Shown: in pieces, positions 44,923 to 55,542 of the stretch
How the letters are laid out: each line of letters opens with the position of its first letter
Position numbering within the stretch: the stretch's first letter is position 1
From: Ochotona curzoniae
Taxonomy: Eukaryota; Chordata; Mammalia; Lagomorpha; Ochotonidae
DNA length: 64,000 nucleotides
Assembly: GCF_017591425.1 (NCBI RefSeq)
Contig: NW_024467119.1
Span: forward strand, 80,220,894-80,284,893
Direction: 5' to 3'
Notes under the pieces: generated by a model
What the model saw: the letters and a program-made list of their open reading frames with translations, nothing else
What the model was told of the DNA's origin: nothing
Database searches by the model: none
Made by a program: the position numbers and the translations under genes

Positions 44923-46675
44923 CCATGAGAATTTGTGGTGAGTGTTTTAGCAGGCAGAGGACGCTTACAGGAACGGTCTGGTGCTTGGAAACAATTGGCT
45001 CATTTGTACATTCATTCAATAACTACTCATGTGCCTACCACAGGCCCAGAAATCATTCCAAGTACCGGGCGTATTGGAGCTTGGGAGACAACTGCAAGGA
45101 ACTTGTCCAAGTGTGCAAGGTCTCGCTCCAAAGTGTTCTTTAGGATGCTTTTTCTCAAGCACTTAAAAAAAAAAAGCAAGCTTTGGGTGCAGTGAAAGTC
45201 TGCAGCGATTTGCTTCTGCTCTTCTACAGCATAGCCATCATAAATACACCTTCGTGATGACTCCATGCGTTCAGAATGTCTATTTAGCAATTGAGACGGG
45301 GCCCCTGACATTTATTTGTTAGAGTTTTTCTCTTACACAGTTACAATTATGCAAAATCCAAGAAGCACAGGTCCTATGTTGGATGTTATGGTAAATACCT
45401 CTCCCTTCAGTTTTCACAGGAAGAGACTATCGTAAAGTAACCCTGAGAACACAGCTGTGTTGTTCCAGAAGCTTCTATGTGGGATCCTGGAAGCAGAGTG
45501 AGAACTCCCTCCCGATGCTAATGTAGGGGACAACTTCTCTCTCTAGTGGGTACAACTCAAAGTAGGACTTCCCTTGCCCTGAGTTAAGTTGCTTTGTATG
45601 CCAACTGTAGTGGGAGCTACTCATGTCCTAACACGCTATGTGGCACCAAGGGGCCTCCGTGTGGTTTCTCCGAGTGCCAGCTTTGTTGAGTGCCAACTTG
45701 TCCAGAGATGTGTGTAGACATCGAAGTGAGAGAGGTTATTGAGAAGGAAGTTATTTCAGAGAGAACATGGAGTCCTGCACCCCACTTTTTTTTGTTTTTG
45801 TTTGTTTCGCTTTTCTGTGACCCTCTTGGTTTTTTTTTTGCTGCTCTGCAATGCTCTCATAATTGAGAGTAGGCTTTCAGTAATAAAATTCTGATCACTA
45901 CTATAGCTCTTTGCTTCGAAGGTTGTGTCTGATAACTATGAGGTTCCAAGTTTTTCACCAGGAACAGGTTTCCTGAGGGCTCCCAGAGGAGCATGCTGCC
46001 CGCTCTGTGTGCAAGTAAGAGGGAACTGCACAAGGCTAAGTCATGGGTGAGGACCGGGTGCCCCCTGAGGAAGGAGGGCTCGTGCTCAGAAATGGTGACT
46101 TAAGGTATTAGACCCACTGAAAATGTATTTATGGATATAATTCTTTGAAATCACATGGTTGTTTAGATTTACTAAGGTAAGAGAAAAATAGGTTTGATTT
46201 ATTCACTAGTGCAAAGAGGAGGATTGGTGCATCCTAAATGTCTTACGCCACAATATTTGAATTGATCATTCTGTGTCAGGACGATTTAACCAGCATGTGC
46301 TTTTGTACACCAAGTTATGATCCTTAAATCATAGCATTGCACTCCAGAAAGAAGTCCAGCTCCTTATTTAATATTTGAATTCTTTATAAACACTTGTGTA
46401 TACAGAACTGTCAAAAATTAATGATAAATTGAATTAAAAGATAAATATATTTTAGTATAAGAATGGAAATTCATGCATAGATTTTTTTTCCCAACTCATA
46501 TTTTTAGGAGCTTTTTGAAGACCCCTCAGATGCATGGATTTTGAAGTCTTTTTTTTTTGCACCAAAATAAACAATTTTGAATTGAATTTTCCACAGCTAT
46601 GTTGAAGCACTGTTATATGTATTAGTATATGTGTGTGTATATATATACTGGCATGCACACCAAGAGCAATTGTAC
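44923..46675. other. Mostly unassigned
   Basis: About 1.75 kb. 'attcattcaataactactcatgtgcctaccacaggccc' near 45013-45050 resembles the widespread end of ancient L2/L1 repeats. T-rich runs near 45787-45838 and 46480-46560 are low complexity. No exon seen. Confidence 0.45.
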
Positions 46676-46940
46676 ATCATATGTGAGCAGCTTGATGAAT
46701 TTTCACTGGTTGAACCCATGCATGTGATTAGCGGGTGGGTAGAGACACAGGGCTGCCCCAACAACCCTGCTCCCTTTGGGCCTCCTTCGAATTATATATG
46801 CCCCCAAGGTCATCGCTCCCTTCTTCCTAGCTGTATACTTTAGTTTTCCAACTGTTTACATTAGTTTTTGGCTATTTTTGTCCTTTACCTAAATGGAGTC
46901 AGATGGCATGTGCCGTTTTTGCTTATATTTTATTTGATTG
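46676..46940 (-). mobile_element. Old L1 3'-end remnant
   Basis: 'gagcagcttgatgaattttcactggttgaaccca', 'gtgattagcgggtgg' and 'cctaaatggagtcagatggcatgtg' follow the antisense 3' UTR of L1ME/L1M elements. Confidence 0.6.
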
Positions 46941-47646
46941 TTTTGATTGGATGTATATATTGACTCGTGTCAGTCAACATTTAAATAAAATTGCAGGAAA
47001 CCCTTTTCAAATGTTGAAAACATGGTTTTTTGAGAAGCATTCACTGAGTGCATTCCCATTTCTGCTTGTCAAAAGCTCCCAGTTGTTCTTGCGCAATTCT
47101 CAAAATTTGCAAAAGCTGAAAGTTATGAAAAATAGGATATCAGGTGTCTATCAGCAGTTTTTATGTAGCTTACAGGTTAAAATGCTAAGAGTTTGGCTCT
47201 GTGGAGGGAAAGAAAATGTGTTATTGAGATTTCTTTCATCTGTTTTTTCAGTTTGTGACATGCAGGCTCCAGCATGCTTAAAGTCCCACTTGGGACTCGA
47301 GGTGCCCATCTGTTGAAGCCCCGAGTTCGAGTATCTGTGTGGCGTGTTGACTAGCGGAGTCTCTGAGAAGTGTCCTCCTGGTGTGACTGTCAGACTTTTC
47401 CATTTATCCCCTGGAAGACTGCTGTAGCCAAGGCCAGGAGGTCTGTAGTCCCTGTATGTGGGCGAGACGGAGGCTTGCTCACCTGCTGCTTCCTTTGCCA
47501 CTTTAGGATTGCATCTGTTTTACCAGCACTTGTGGCTTGTATCACATTCTTGCAAACTCCTGTCGGGGTTCCTGCGGTCCCTCCCATTGCGACAGGCCTC
47601 CTTTCTGTCCTCTGAACCATAGGATTGTACATAGCCCTCACTTCTT
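46941..47646. other. Unassigned stretch
   Basis: A 137-codon + strand frame spans 46903-47316 but overlaps the L1 remnant at its start and shows no known domain, so I do not call a gene. Nothing else recognised. Confidence 0.5.
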
Positions 47647-47659
47647 CTCTATACTCTCT

Positions 47660-47997
47660 CTCTCTTTTTTTTTTAAAGATTTATTTTTATTATTTTTTCA
47701 TTGGAAAGGTGGGTATACAGAGAGGAGAGACAGAGAGGAAGATCTTCCGTCTGATGATTCACTCCCCAAGTGAGCGCAACGGGCCGATACTATGCCGATC
47801 CGAAGCCAGGAGCCTCTTCCGGGTCTCCCACGCAGGTGCAGGGTCCCAAAGCTTTGGGCCGTCCTCGACTGCTTTCCCAGGCCACAGGCAGGGAGCTGGA
47901 AGGGAAGCGGGGCTGCCGGGATTAGAACCGGCGCCCATATGGGATCCCGGGCGTGCAAGGCGAGGACCTTTAACCACTTGCGCCACTGCGCTGGGCC
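47660..47997 (-). mobile_element. Young, near-intact C-type SINE
   Basis: Full-length antisense SINE with a perfect 13-bp duplication, ctctatactctct, at 47647-47659 and 47998-48010. It differs from the copy at 1062-1394 at only about eleven positions over some 335 bp, several at CpG sites. The 190-codon frame that reads through it (47625-48197) is mostly SINE. Confidence 0.95.
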
Positions 47998-48055
47998 CTC
48001 TATACTCTCTTTTCTGTTTAGAGCAGACATGGAGTCCAAAAGGTTTTAATTTACA

Positions 48056-48440
48056 ACACTTTCTTGCAGTTTGTCCACCATATTGCTCAGTTCCATGTCT
48101 GGGAATTCAACCAAATACATATCCAAAATATTTGGGGAAAAAAATGGTGTTTGTACTGAGCATGGATAAGCACTTAGTTCTTGTCATTATCCGCTAAACA
48201 ATACAGTCTCACAACTGTTTGCATAGCCTTTACACTGCTCTAGGTATTATAAGCACCTAGACATGATTTAAAGTATGTGGGAGGATGGGCATGGGTTATG
48301 CATAAATACGCCAGTGTTGCACACGAGGGACTTCGCCTCTCTGTGGATTGTAGATGGCAAGCAAGGCACTGGCACAGTCCTTGTTGGAGAGCAGGGAAAG
48401 GTGGGCAACCGCCTCTGCTGATTGAGTATCTACACGAAAG
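48056..48440. mobile_element. MER2-like Tigger MITE
   Basis: 'atccgctaaacaatacagtctcacaactgtttgcatagcctttac...aggtattataagcacctagacatgatttaaagtatgtgggaggatggg' matches MER2 better than the copy at 35480. Degraded termini. Confidence 0.75.
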
Positions 48441-48460
48441 AAGAAAGTTCAGTCACTTCT

Positions 48461-48778
48461 TTTTTTTTTTAAGATTTATTTGATTTTCATTACTAAGTCA
48501 GATATACAGAGAGAAAGATCTTCCATCCGATGATTCACTCCCCAAGTGAGCGAAACGGCCGGTGCTGTGCCGATCCGGAGCCAGGATCCAGGAACCTCTT
48601 CCAGGTCTCCCACACGGGTGCAGGGTCCCAAGGTTGGGCCGTCCTCTACTGCTTTCTCAGGCCACAAGCAGGGAGCTGGATGGGAAGTGGAACTGCTAGG
48701 ATTTGAACTGGTGCCCATACGGGATCCCGGTGCATTTAAGGCGAGGACTTTTGCTGCTAGGCCATGGTGCCAGGCCCA
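48461..48778 (-). mobile_element. C-type SINE with target duplication
   Basis: Full-length antisense SINE with a perfect 13-bp duplication, ttcagtcacttct, at 48448-48460 and 48779-48791. It keeps many CpG sites ('atccgatgattc', 'gatccggagcc'), so it is fairly young. Confidence 0.95.
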
Positions 48779-48974
48779 TTCAGTCACTTCTGAGACATTC
48801 AGTTGAGTAAAATAAGTAACTGGTACAACAGACATGGATCCTATGAAAATGGGAGGTTAATAGAGAGCGTTTGGTATTTACAATGTTTTGTTTAATTTTG
48901 TTTCCTTTTGATTTATTTATTGTAAGTTACTTTTTAAATCGTTTCATTTTATTTTTTATTGTCAGTCATATTTT

Positions 48975-49160
48975 ATTTTTTTATTTTTTAATTTTTTTTA
49001 CCTTTTTAAAAATTAATTACTTTGCATTATGTGATACAGTTTCATAGGCTCTGAGATTCCCCCAACCTCTTCCCATGTCCTCCCTCCATGATGGATTCCT
49101 CCACCTTGTTGTAGTATTACAGTTCAAATTAAGTCAAGATTCTTTCTTTGCAAACATTAA
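48975..49160 (-). mobile_element. Short L1 3'-UTR end
   Basis: Antisense L1 3' UTR: 'aattaattactttgcattatgtgatacagtttcataggctctgagattccccc' and 'ggattcctccaccttgttg'. About 0.19 kb, directly joined to the tail side of the GC-rich retroposon, so it is a severely 5'-truncated L1 that probably entered the retroposon tail. Confidence 0.8.
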
Positions 49161-50520
49161 TATTTTATTTTTGATGATGTTTACATAGTTGAGAAGGATG
49201 CATGCCCATTGATTAGGGTGGGAAGGGTCGAGGATTAGGGGAAATTGGATGACACCATTATTTTCAAATTTTCTTTTTCTTCTTCCTGTATCTGGAGGAA
49301 GTGGGGAGAGAAGGAAAGAAGCCACACCCAGTATCCCAACTGCCTCAATACCCAGGGATGGGGGATGATCCCCCGACGTCATCCCAGGGTCCCCAGTGAG
49401 GAGCATGCTCTGAGGGTTCTGTTCAGGTGGTTTTGATAACTCTGAAATGCTGTTGGTCTTGCCACTCCAATGATGAGGAAATCCTTCCCAGGTCCATTGG
49501 CTGACATGTCCACTTTAGACTCTCCATTCGTCCAGATATTTGCTGTCAACGCTTGGGTGGGGTAGGTGACCCATTTGTTCTGCTCTCCATTCTCTGGTAT
49601 GGTAGCAGATATTCTTTGCTGCCCCAGTGGACTGCCATATCCTCCATGTGCATGTGGGTTTGCCGTCCACTGCTCCATCTGAGCCACTAAGGAGGCCCAG
49701 TTCTGACACATGCACTCCGTGGTCAGACCAGAGATACTGTGATTCTCCCCATGGTTGGGCTCTGAGTCAAGTGGCACAGTTGGGGGGATCCCCAAAGAAA
49801 CCTTGTCTGAACTGACCCCACATCTGACCCTTGTGTGGTCCAGCTCAATCTGTCACCCACTTCAGTTTGTGCACACACTGGTAGTTGCAGTTGCTAGATC
49901 GGTTCTGTCTCCAGCCTTACCTCTTATGTAAACCAACGGATATTAAGGCCCAGCCCAACTTTGCCCACCATACACTCAGCCCTCACATATGTCAGTGGGA
50001 ACTGCAACCTAGTTGGAGTGACCCCGATAACCCCCACTAGGCCCACTGCATCCCTGGCTCCTGTGCTTGCCAGTACATGCAGCAGACTGGTCCAGTTGCT
50101 CCCATGTACCATATAGCATTCATATGTGTCAGTGGGCATCGAAGTTTGGCTCAACCCAAATGCTGTATTTTCCAAGCCCCGTTTCATGCCAGCGAGTGCC
50201 ACCTCCTGTCTAGCCATTCCAACCCCTCAGCCCTGGTTCTCATGCTTAGCAGTGGGAGCTGCAACTCATCAAGGAGATGCCCACCAATTCCCTACTGGTC
50301 CCACTTCCATTTCTGGACCTTGCACTCCCCAGGTGGTTCTGCAGTCCAGCATGACAGGACTTGTCCCCATTCCCAGGACTTCCCATTTGAAGTGCAGCCT
50401 GCCTATACTTACTCTGGCTCATGTATGAACCAGGGATACAGTTGGTTAGCCCAGCCTGTCTCTCATCCTAAACCTGCTCACATGCAGACCAAAAGGTGTT
50501 GCCATTGCAGGTAACCAATT
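49161..50520 (-). mobile_element. GC-rich retroposon, copy 3
   Basis: Antisense family member, tail side left ('gatgatgtttacatagttgag'). It shows the shared 3' module ('ctgttcaggtggttttgataac', 'cttgccactccaatgatgaggaaatcc', 'agaaaccttgtctgaactg') and then degenerate repeats such as 'tatgtcagtgggaactgcaacctagttgg' near 49985 and 'agcagtgggagctgcaactcatc' near 50248. It is the most diverged of the four and has no clear duplication. Confidence 0.78.
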
Positions 50521-50644
50521 TTAAGTTCTCACTGGGGCATGATTTTCAGATGTACAGGATTTTCTTGCATCTCAATGGTGGTCATCTGAACAACAGTTGA
50601 GAAACACATAAGAAGGACACATTCTTTAAAAGTGTTATTTATCT

Positions 50645-50949
50645 AGGGCCCAGTACTGTAGCCTAGTGGCTCCTTGCCTTGTATAGGATCACATATGCGA
50701 AGCAGGTTCATATCCCAGCTGTTCCACTTCCCTTCTAGCTCCATACTTGGAGCTTGGGAAAGCAGTCAAGGATGGCCCAAAGCCTTGGAACCCTGCATCT
50801 GTTTGGGAGACCCAGAAGAAGTTCCTGGCTCCTTGGATTGGCTCAGCTACAGCTGTTGTGGCTACTTGAGGAGTGAACCAGTATACGGAAGATCTTTTTC
50901 TTTGTCTCTCCTTTTTTCTGTAAAATTGTCATTCTAATGAAATCTTTTG
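50645..50949 (+). mobile_element. C-type SINE, sense strand
   Basis: Sense SINE from 'agggcccagtactgtagcctagtgg' to 'tctaatgaaatcttttg'. The duplication aaaagtgttatttatct (50628-50644) and aaaagtgttacttatct (50950-50966) differ at one base of 17. The head has a short deletion after 'agtggctcc'. Confidence 0.93.
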
Positions 50950-50966
50950 AAAAGTGTTACTTATCT

Positions 50967-51405
50967 GGAAAGCAGTTAGAGACAGAGGGAAAGACAGAGA
51001 GATACAGAGAGCTTGATCTACTTGATCTTGATCTACTACTAGTTCACTTTCCAAATGGCCACAATAGCCCGTGCTGGGCTGTGCCTAAGTCAGGGGCCCG
51101 GCCCCTCCCCTCTCCTCTCCTCTCCTCTCCTCTCCTCTCCTCTCCTCTCCTCTCCTCTCCTCTCCTCTCCTCTCCTCTCCTCTCCTCTCCTCTCCTCTCC
51201 TCTCCTCTCCTCTCCTCTCCTCTCCTCTCCTCTCCTCTCCTCTCCTCTCCTCTCCTCTGCTTAGGTGCCCTAGGCAGGTGGCAGGGGCCCAGGCAATTGG
51301 CCCATCTTCTGCTGCTTTCCCAGGAGCATTAGGAAGGACCACAGTTGGAACAGGAGCCTTCAGTACGAGATGCTTGTGTTGCCCAGCTGCGGCTCCAGGC
51401 AACAC
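50967..51405 (-). mobile_element. SINE carrying a TCTCC expansion
   Basis: Antisense older-subtype SINE whose centre, after 'caggggcccggcccc', is replaced or enlarged by the pentanucleotide array at 51111-51255. It resumes with 'cttaggtgccctaggcaggtgg' and 'ctgctgctttcccaggagcattagg'. Confidence 0.85.
51111..51255 (+). repeat. Perfect (TCTCC)29 array
   Basis: 29 uninterrupted TCTCC units (145 bp), bordered by one-base variants (tcccc, tctgc). Both-strand open frames over it (LLSSP on +, GEERR on -) are repeat artefacts. Confidence 0.97.
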
Positions 51406-51410
51406 CCTTT

Positions 51411-51760
51411 GTATTAGTCAGCTTTTGCCTCAACAAAATCCAACTTTGTGAAGTTTGTGTGACTTGTAGTTTTGGAGGTTAGAAGTCCAAACAGCTGCAT
51501 GGGGTCTTAAGAGGACCCCCTAGGCTGCATCACCTTGTGCTGATGGTCATGCTGGTATAGCCCTGACGTGGCACATGTGGCACATGGTGGGAGACAGGAA
51601 GTGCACATTGATGTGTGTGATTTTCTATTTTCCTTCCCTCTTATAAAGCCACTGGAACCGTCCCTAATGCATACATCTAACTCTAACTCCTTTTCAAAGG
51701 CTTCAACTCTGAGCACCACACTGGAATTAAGTTTCCTTTCTTATTGGTGCATTATGGAGA
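51411..51760 (-). mobile_element. MaLR-type LTR, antisense
   Basis: 'tattagtcagcttttgcctcaac', 'gtagttttggaggttagaagtccaaa', 'cctcttataaagccactgg' and 'ggaattaagtttcc' follow the reverse complement of MaLR LTRs. Diverged and solitary. Confidence 0.68.
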
Positions 51761-51789
51761 ACTTTAAATCTAAACACATGAAGCCATCA

Positions 51790-52140
51790 CACTCAAATCA
51801 CCACACCCTTTGCCCTTGTATCCGCCCCTCCGCCCTTGGCTTTACCTCTCCACTCCCTTCCCTTCTCTCCTCTTCTTTGCTCTCTTTCCCGCTCCCCTTC
51901 TCCTGTCACACCCTCATCTCCCCTCCTCTCCCCTCCCTCCCTTCCCTCCTCCTCTCCTCTTCCCTCACCTCCCCCTCTCCTCTCTTCTCTCCTCTCCTCT
52001 CTTCTCTTTTTTCCCCTCCTCCTGTCATACCCTCCTCTCCTCTCCCCTCCTCTCCCCTCCCCTCCCCCATTCTTCTCCACTCCCATCCCATACCTTTCCC
52101 CCTCTTTCTGCCTTTCCTCTCTGCTTTCTCTTTCTTTAAA
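51790..52140 (+). repeat. Long pyrimidine-rich tract
   Basis: Some 350 bp with strong C/T bias, including CTCCTCTCC- and CCCTCCC-type units; purines are rare from about 51855 on. Open frames on both strands follow from the bias. Confidence 0.93.
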
Positions 52141-52212
52141 TTGAAGGACCTTACAAAAGACGACTCTGAACCTTGCCTTTGCTTTGTGTGTCTTTTGGCC
52201 CTTGTACTCAAG

Positions 52213-52250
52213 CCTTCTTTCCTCCTCCTCCTCCTCCTCCTTCTTCTTCT
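52213..52250 (+). repeat. (TCC)n(TTC)n tract
   Basis: A TCC run passing into TTC units, directly before the next SINE. It may derive from that SINE's tail. Confidence 0.92.
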
Positions 52251-52545
52251 TTTAACCAATTAGAGAAAGGAAGAGATAGAGATTTTCCATTTGCTGGTTC
52301 ACTCCCCTGCATGACTGCAATGAGTAGCACTGGGCAGACTGAAGTTAGGATCCAGGAGCTTCATCTGCGTCTCCTACCTGGATTTTAGGGACCTAGGTAC
52401 CCAAGTCATCTTCTGCTACCTTTCCCAGGCTACTAATGGGGGAGCTGGATGAGAAATGGAACAGCTGTGCCATGATCTGGCGCTCCTATGGGATGCTGTC
52501 ATTATAAGAGGCAGCTTTATCCACTGTGCAACAGTGCTCCCCCAA
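52251..52545 (-). mobile_element. Older SINE copy
   Basis: Antisense: 'agagaaaggaagagatagag', 'catttgctggttcactcccc', 'ttctgctacctttcccaggctac', 'gagctggatgagaaatggaacagctg'. Confidence 0.82.
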
Positions 52546-53126
52546 GCCTTTTTCAGTTTTAGAAGAACGTCTGGGGTTAAGAAAGCTGTAGGCATTCTGT
52601 TTCTGGAATATCTATTTGCAAACTAGGAAATTCCTCTCTAATTTCACTCATTTCTTGTCAAACACAATCAGTAACAATCAGTTCATATTACTAAGTTTCT
52701 CGTTCCCAGCACTTCTGCTTAGGGTCCATGTTCATCAGGTCCAAGGTCCACTAGACAGGCAAAGTATTTTTTTTTTCTCTGCGTCATGTATCTGTATTCA
52801 TGTTTCCTGGTGTTACACTGCCAATGTAGCTTCATTTTGGAATGCCAGCATCTCACATTACCTATCAATACCTCTGTTCAGTGCTGATGGACAAGACTAT
52901 AATGTACTTGCTAACCTCATGGCTTAACATGTGATTACTTGTTTTTGGTTACACAGAGTTCTACATCAGGGCAACTTCCCAGAAAAGTTGTCTTCTTGCA
53001 GTGCTACAAAGTCTGTGTTGTCTCTTATGGCCCTCAACTCTACCCCTGCCCAGAGGAAGTGCCTAAGACTAGGGTAAACGCATTCCATAGAGTGTTTCTG
53101 TGCATTGTTACACAGAACATTTCCTT
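52546..53126. other. Unassigned stretch
   Basis: Nothing recognised. Confidence 0.55.
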
Positions 53127-53147
53127 TTTTTTTAAAAAAAAAGAAAG

Positions 53148-53395
53148 AATCTTTACAAATTCCTTTAGAGGCAGAGACATACACCTACAGAAAGAGCTCC
53201 CAGCTCCTGTTTCATTTTCCAGAGGTCTGCAACAACTGGGGCTGGGAAAGAGCAAAGCCAACAGCCTGAAACTCCATCTGGGTCTTCCACATGGATGATA
53301 GGGCCTCAGCTCTGCCTCCCAGGGAGCACATTAGCAGGAGGCAGAGTGGAACCAGGCATCGAACCCAGGGAGGGCATGGACATTTCAAGCATAAA
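53148..53395 (-). mobile_element. Older SINE copy after T/A palindrome
   Basis: Preceded by a run of T then A at about 53126-53143. Antisense older-subtype body: 'ctgtttcattttccagaggtctgcaacaactgg', 'gggagcacattagcaggagg', 'aaccaggcatcgaaccc'. Confidence 0.72.
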
Positions 53396-53589
53396 GCTAA
53401 ATGTCAGATATGTGGGTTTTCCTAGCCAATTTCCTGATATCCGCTTTCTATCAATACTTCAGCTTAATCAACTCAATTCAGATTCCAACATTGCCTGTCT
53501 GGAGTTAGCATAGAAGCCCACAGTTTAAGGGGAAATGCTTCTTCCATTTTAGATACCTGTTTGCCTAACTGGCTGTTGATCAAGGGTTG

Positions 53590-54118
53590 CCATTACTTCT
53601 TCCTTGGCTTTGTTAATTTTCTGGAATAGCTCATATAACTCAAGACAACAGTTGATTTACATGGACTGGCTTATTGTAAAGGGTCTCCTGAGGGCTCCAG
53701 ATGGATAGCCTGACATGGGTTGCCATAGCCTGTACGGATTGCCATACACGGGGCAAGGTATAGGCAAGGGAGAGGAGAGTTTCCTTGCTCTGGGTGTAAT
53801 GCAGCAGGCTCGGGCACCTCAACGAAGCTCACCATATCTGCACTCCACATATCTTCATGGGATTTCCTCTTCATCTATTCATCCTCTTTCTCTGTCTTCT
53901 AGGATGTGAAAGTTGGTCCTCATCGTTCATCCTACTTGGTGTTCCTGGTGTCCTGGCTCATTCTGAAGACATCTAGTGACCCAACCCCAGGTCACTCCAT
54001 GGGATAAACTCAGGTGTGATCCACAAGGACACTTTCTGCCCCAGAAAAACCTCAGGGTTTAGGAATTTCGCGCTGGGAACTAGGGCCAAAGAGCAAATGT
54101 GTTTCGTATTGCACCATA
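53590..54118. mobile_element. Probable ERV LTR, old
   Basis: 'ggaatagctcatataactcaagacaacagttgatttac', 'tggcttattgtaaaggg', and later 'ctcagggtttaggaatttcgcgctgggaactagggccaaagagcaaatgtg' have the order of an ancient ERVL/MaLR-class LTR. I cannot assign the subfamily. Confidence 0.5.
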
Positions 54119-54246
54119 TGTTGCTTCTTCCCCATCCCCATCACAAGGAATGCTGGGGAATGAGCTCTTCCTGTGCACCCGAAGCTGGGCTGTGCCCTTA
54201 CACGTGTCCCTGCTACGATCTTCTTCTCTGCATCTCTTGGTAATGT

Positions 54247-54630
54247 TCAATTAGAAGTGAAACGCTTGGGTCCTAGGCTGTGAGTGTGTGCTTTGACTTA
54301 ATAATGCCAATTTCCTCTCTGCAAGGACTGGGAGTTCACAAAAAGTTCCTCTTTCTGTCCTCATACTCTCGCCAACGTCCTCCACTGCGGTGCAGCGTTG
54401 TGTCTTGCCAGTCCAGTGGATGTGAAAGGATTTCTCATTGTTGCTTTGATTTGTGTTTCTGTAATGACTAATGAGTGTGCACATCTCTTCAAAAGCCTGT
54501 GGTCTTCTTGGTTTTTCTTGTTGGTGAGTTCATTCGTATCCTTTGCTTATAATTTTTTCTACTGTTACTCTTCTTTTTGTTACAGTCTATTTCAAGGGGT
54601 TTCTAAGAGTGTTGTCCTTCCAGTTTCCAT
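54247..54630 (-). mobile_element. Old L1 3'-end remnant
   Basis: Antisense L1M-type 3' region: 'ttgctttgatttgtgtttctgtaatgactaatgagtgtgcacatctcttc' and 'gtatcctttgcttataattttttc'. Confidence 0.75.
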
Positions 54631-54639
54631 GTCTGAGTA

Positions 54640-54903
54640 CTTAACCTAGTATGTGTTGAAATATTTAAAAAATAATCCTGTTTGGATTGAACATGAACAC
54701 AATTTTCCCTTCCCTAAACAGTACAGTGTAACAACTAAATAGGCAGCATTCTCATTTTGTTAGATCTGATTAATAACTTAGACATGGTTTAAGGTATGCT
54801 GGAGAAAGGAGGTATGTTTTCTGCAAATGTAATACCATTTTAGGATCTGATCATCACTGGATTTTGGCATTCTGGCAGGTGGTGGGGGTTTCTAGGAACC
54901 AAT
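54640..54903. mobile_element. MER2-like Tigger MITE
   Basis: 'aaacagtacagtgtaacaactaaataggcagcattctc' and 'taacttagacatggtttaaggtatgctgg', then 'ggattttggcattctgg...gtttctaggaaccaatac', near the MER2 terminus. Abuts the L1 at 54905. Confidence 0.72.
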
Positions 54904-55025
54904 ACTTTTTTTTCCCGTGCACATTTAAGGATCTTTTCCTTATGTTCAATTGAAGAGAGCTTGATTAGCATATGTCGTGGTGAAGATCACTTTTGATCAA
55001 GCCTGTTGGGAGTTCTGTGCCCCTC

Positions 55026-55307
55026 CTAGATCTTGGTTCCCAATTCTTTCTCTAGATAAGGGAAATTTTCCCTTATTATTTCATTAAACGTATTTGTAAA
55101 CCCAGCTTCTCTGTCTGCACCTTCTGGGACTCCCATAACTGTTATATTAGGCCTCTTAATAGTGTCTTTCAATTCTTGAATACTTTTTTTGGCCTGATCC
55201 AGCTCTGCTTCCAGCTTTTTGTTTGCTTCTCCCTGATGACGGGAAGTATCTTCCAGTTTTGAGATTCTTTCTTCTGCTTGCTTCATTCGGTTTTGGAGAC
55301 TCTCCAC
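55026..55307 (-). pseudogene. L1 ORF1 fragment
   Basis: A 93-codon frame with a heptad-rich coiled coil (RMKQAEERISKLEDTSRHQG region) passing into NITVMGVPEGADREAG and NEIIRENFPYLEKELG, the start of the RNA-recognition domain of ORF1. Better preserved than the ORF1 pieces at 24-26.7 kb, but it has stops on both sides. Confidence 0.9.
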
Positions 55308-55542
55308 TGTCCTTTTAATTTGCTCTACTGTGTTCTTAATTTCTGATATATCAGCCTTGATTTGCTTTATTTCTTCCTTAAATTCTTTGAGCTCTTGTAT
55401 GTGCTTCTCATTGTTGATCAGAAGTTTAAAATGAGTCTTCTGAATTTTGTGTCCCCTATTTTCTCGGTGTCATCCTCAGTTAACTCTGAGGTTGGCAAAG
55501 GGTTTTGCTCCTTTGCAGGAAAGATTCCCAATTTTCTTTTCT

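Noticed and set aside
46903..47316. 137-codon frame as a gene
   Set aside because: It starts inside an old L1 remnant and has no recognisable domain.
47625..48197. 190-codon frame
   Set aside because: Mostly the complement of a young SINE; the same peptide appears at 1151-1411.
51111..51255. CRISPR-like array
   Set aside because: A uniform 5-bp repeat without spacers, in a mammalian genome.
51055..51405. LSSPL / GEERR repeat proteins
   Set aside because: Translations of the TCTCC array on either strand.
51568..52263. 231-codon frame rich in Ser, Pro and Leu
   Set aside because: Translation of a pyrimidine-rich tract; the bias removes stops.
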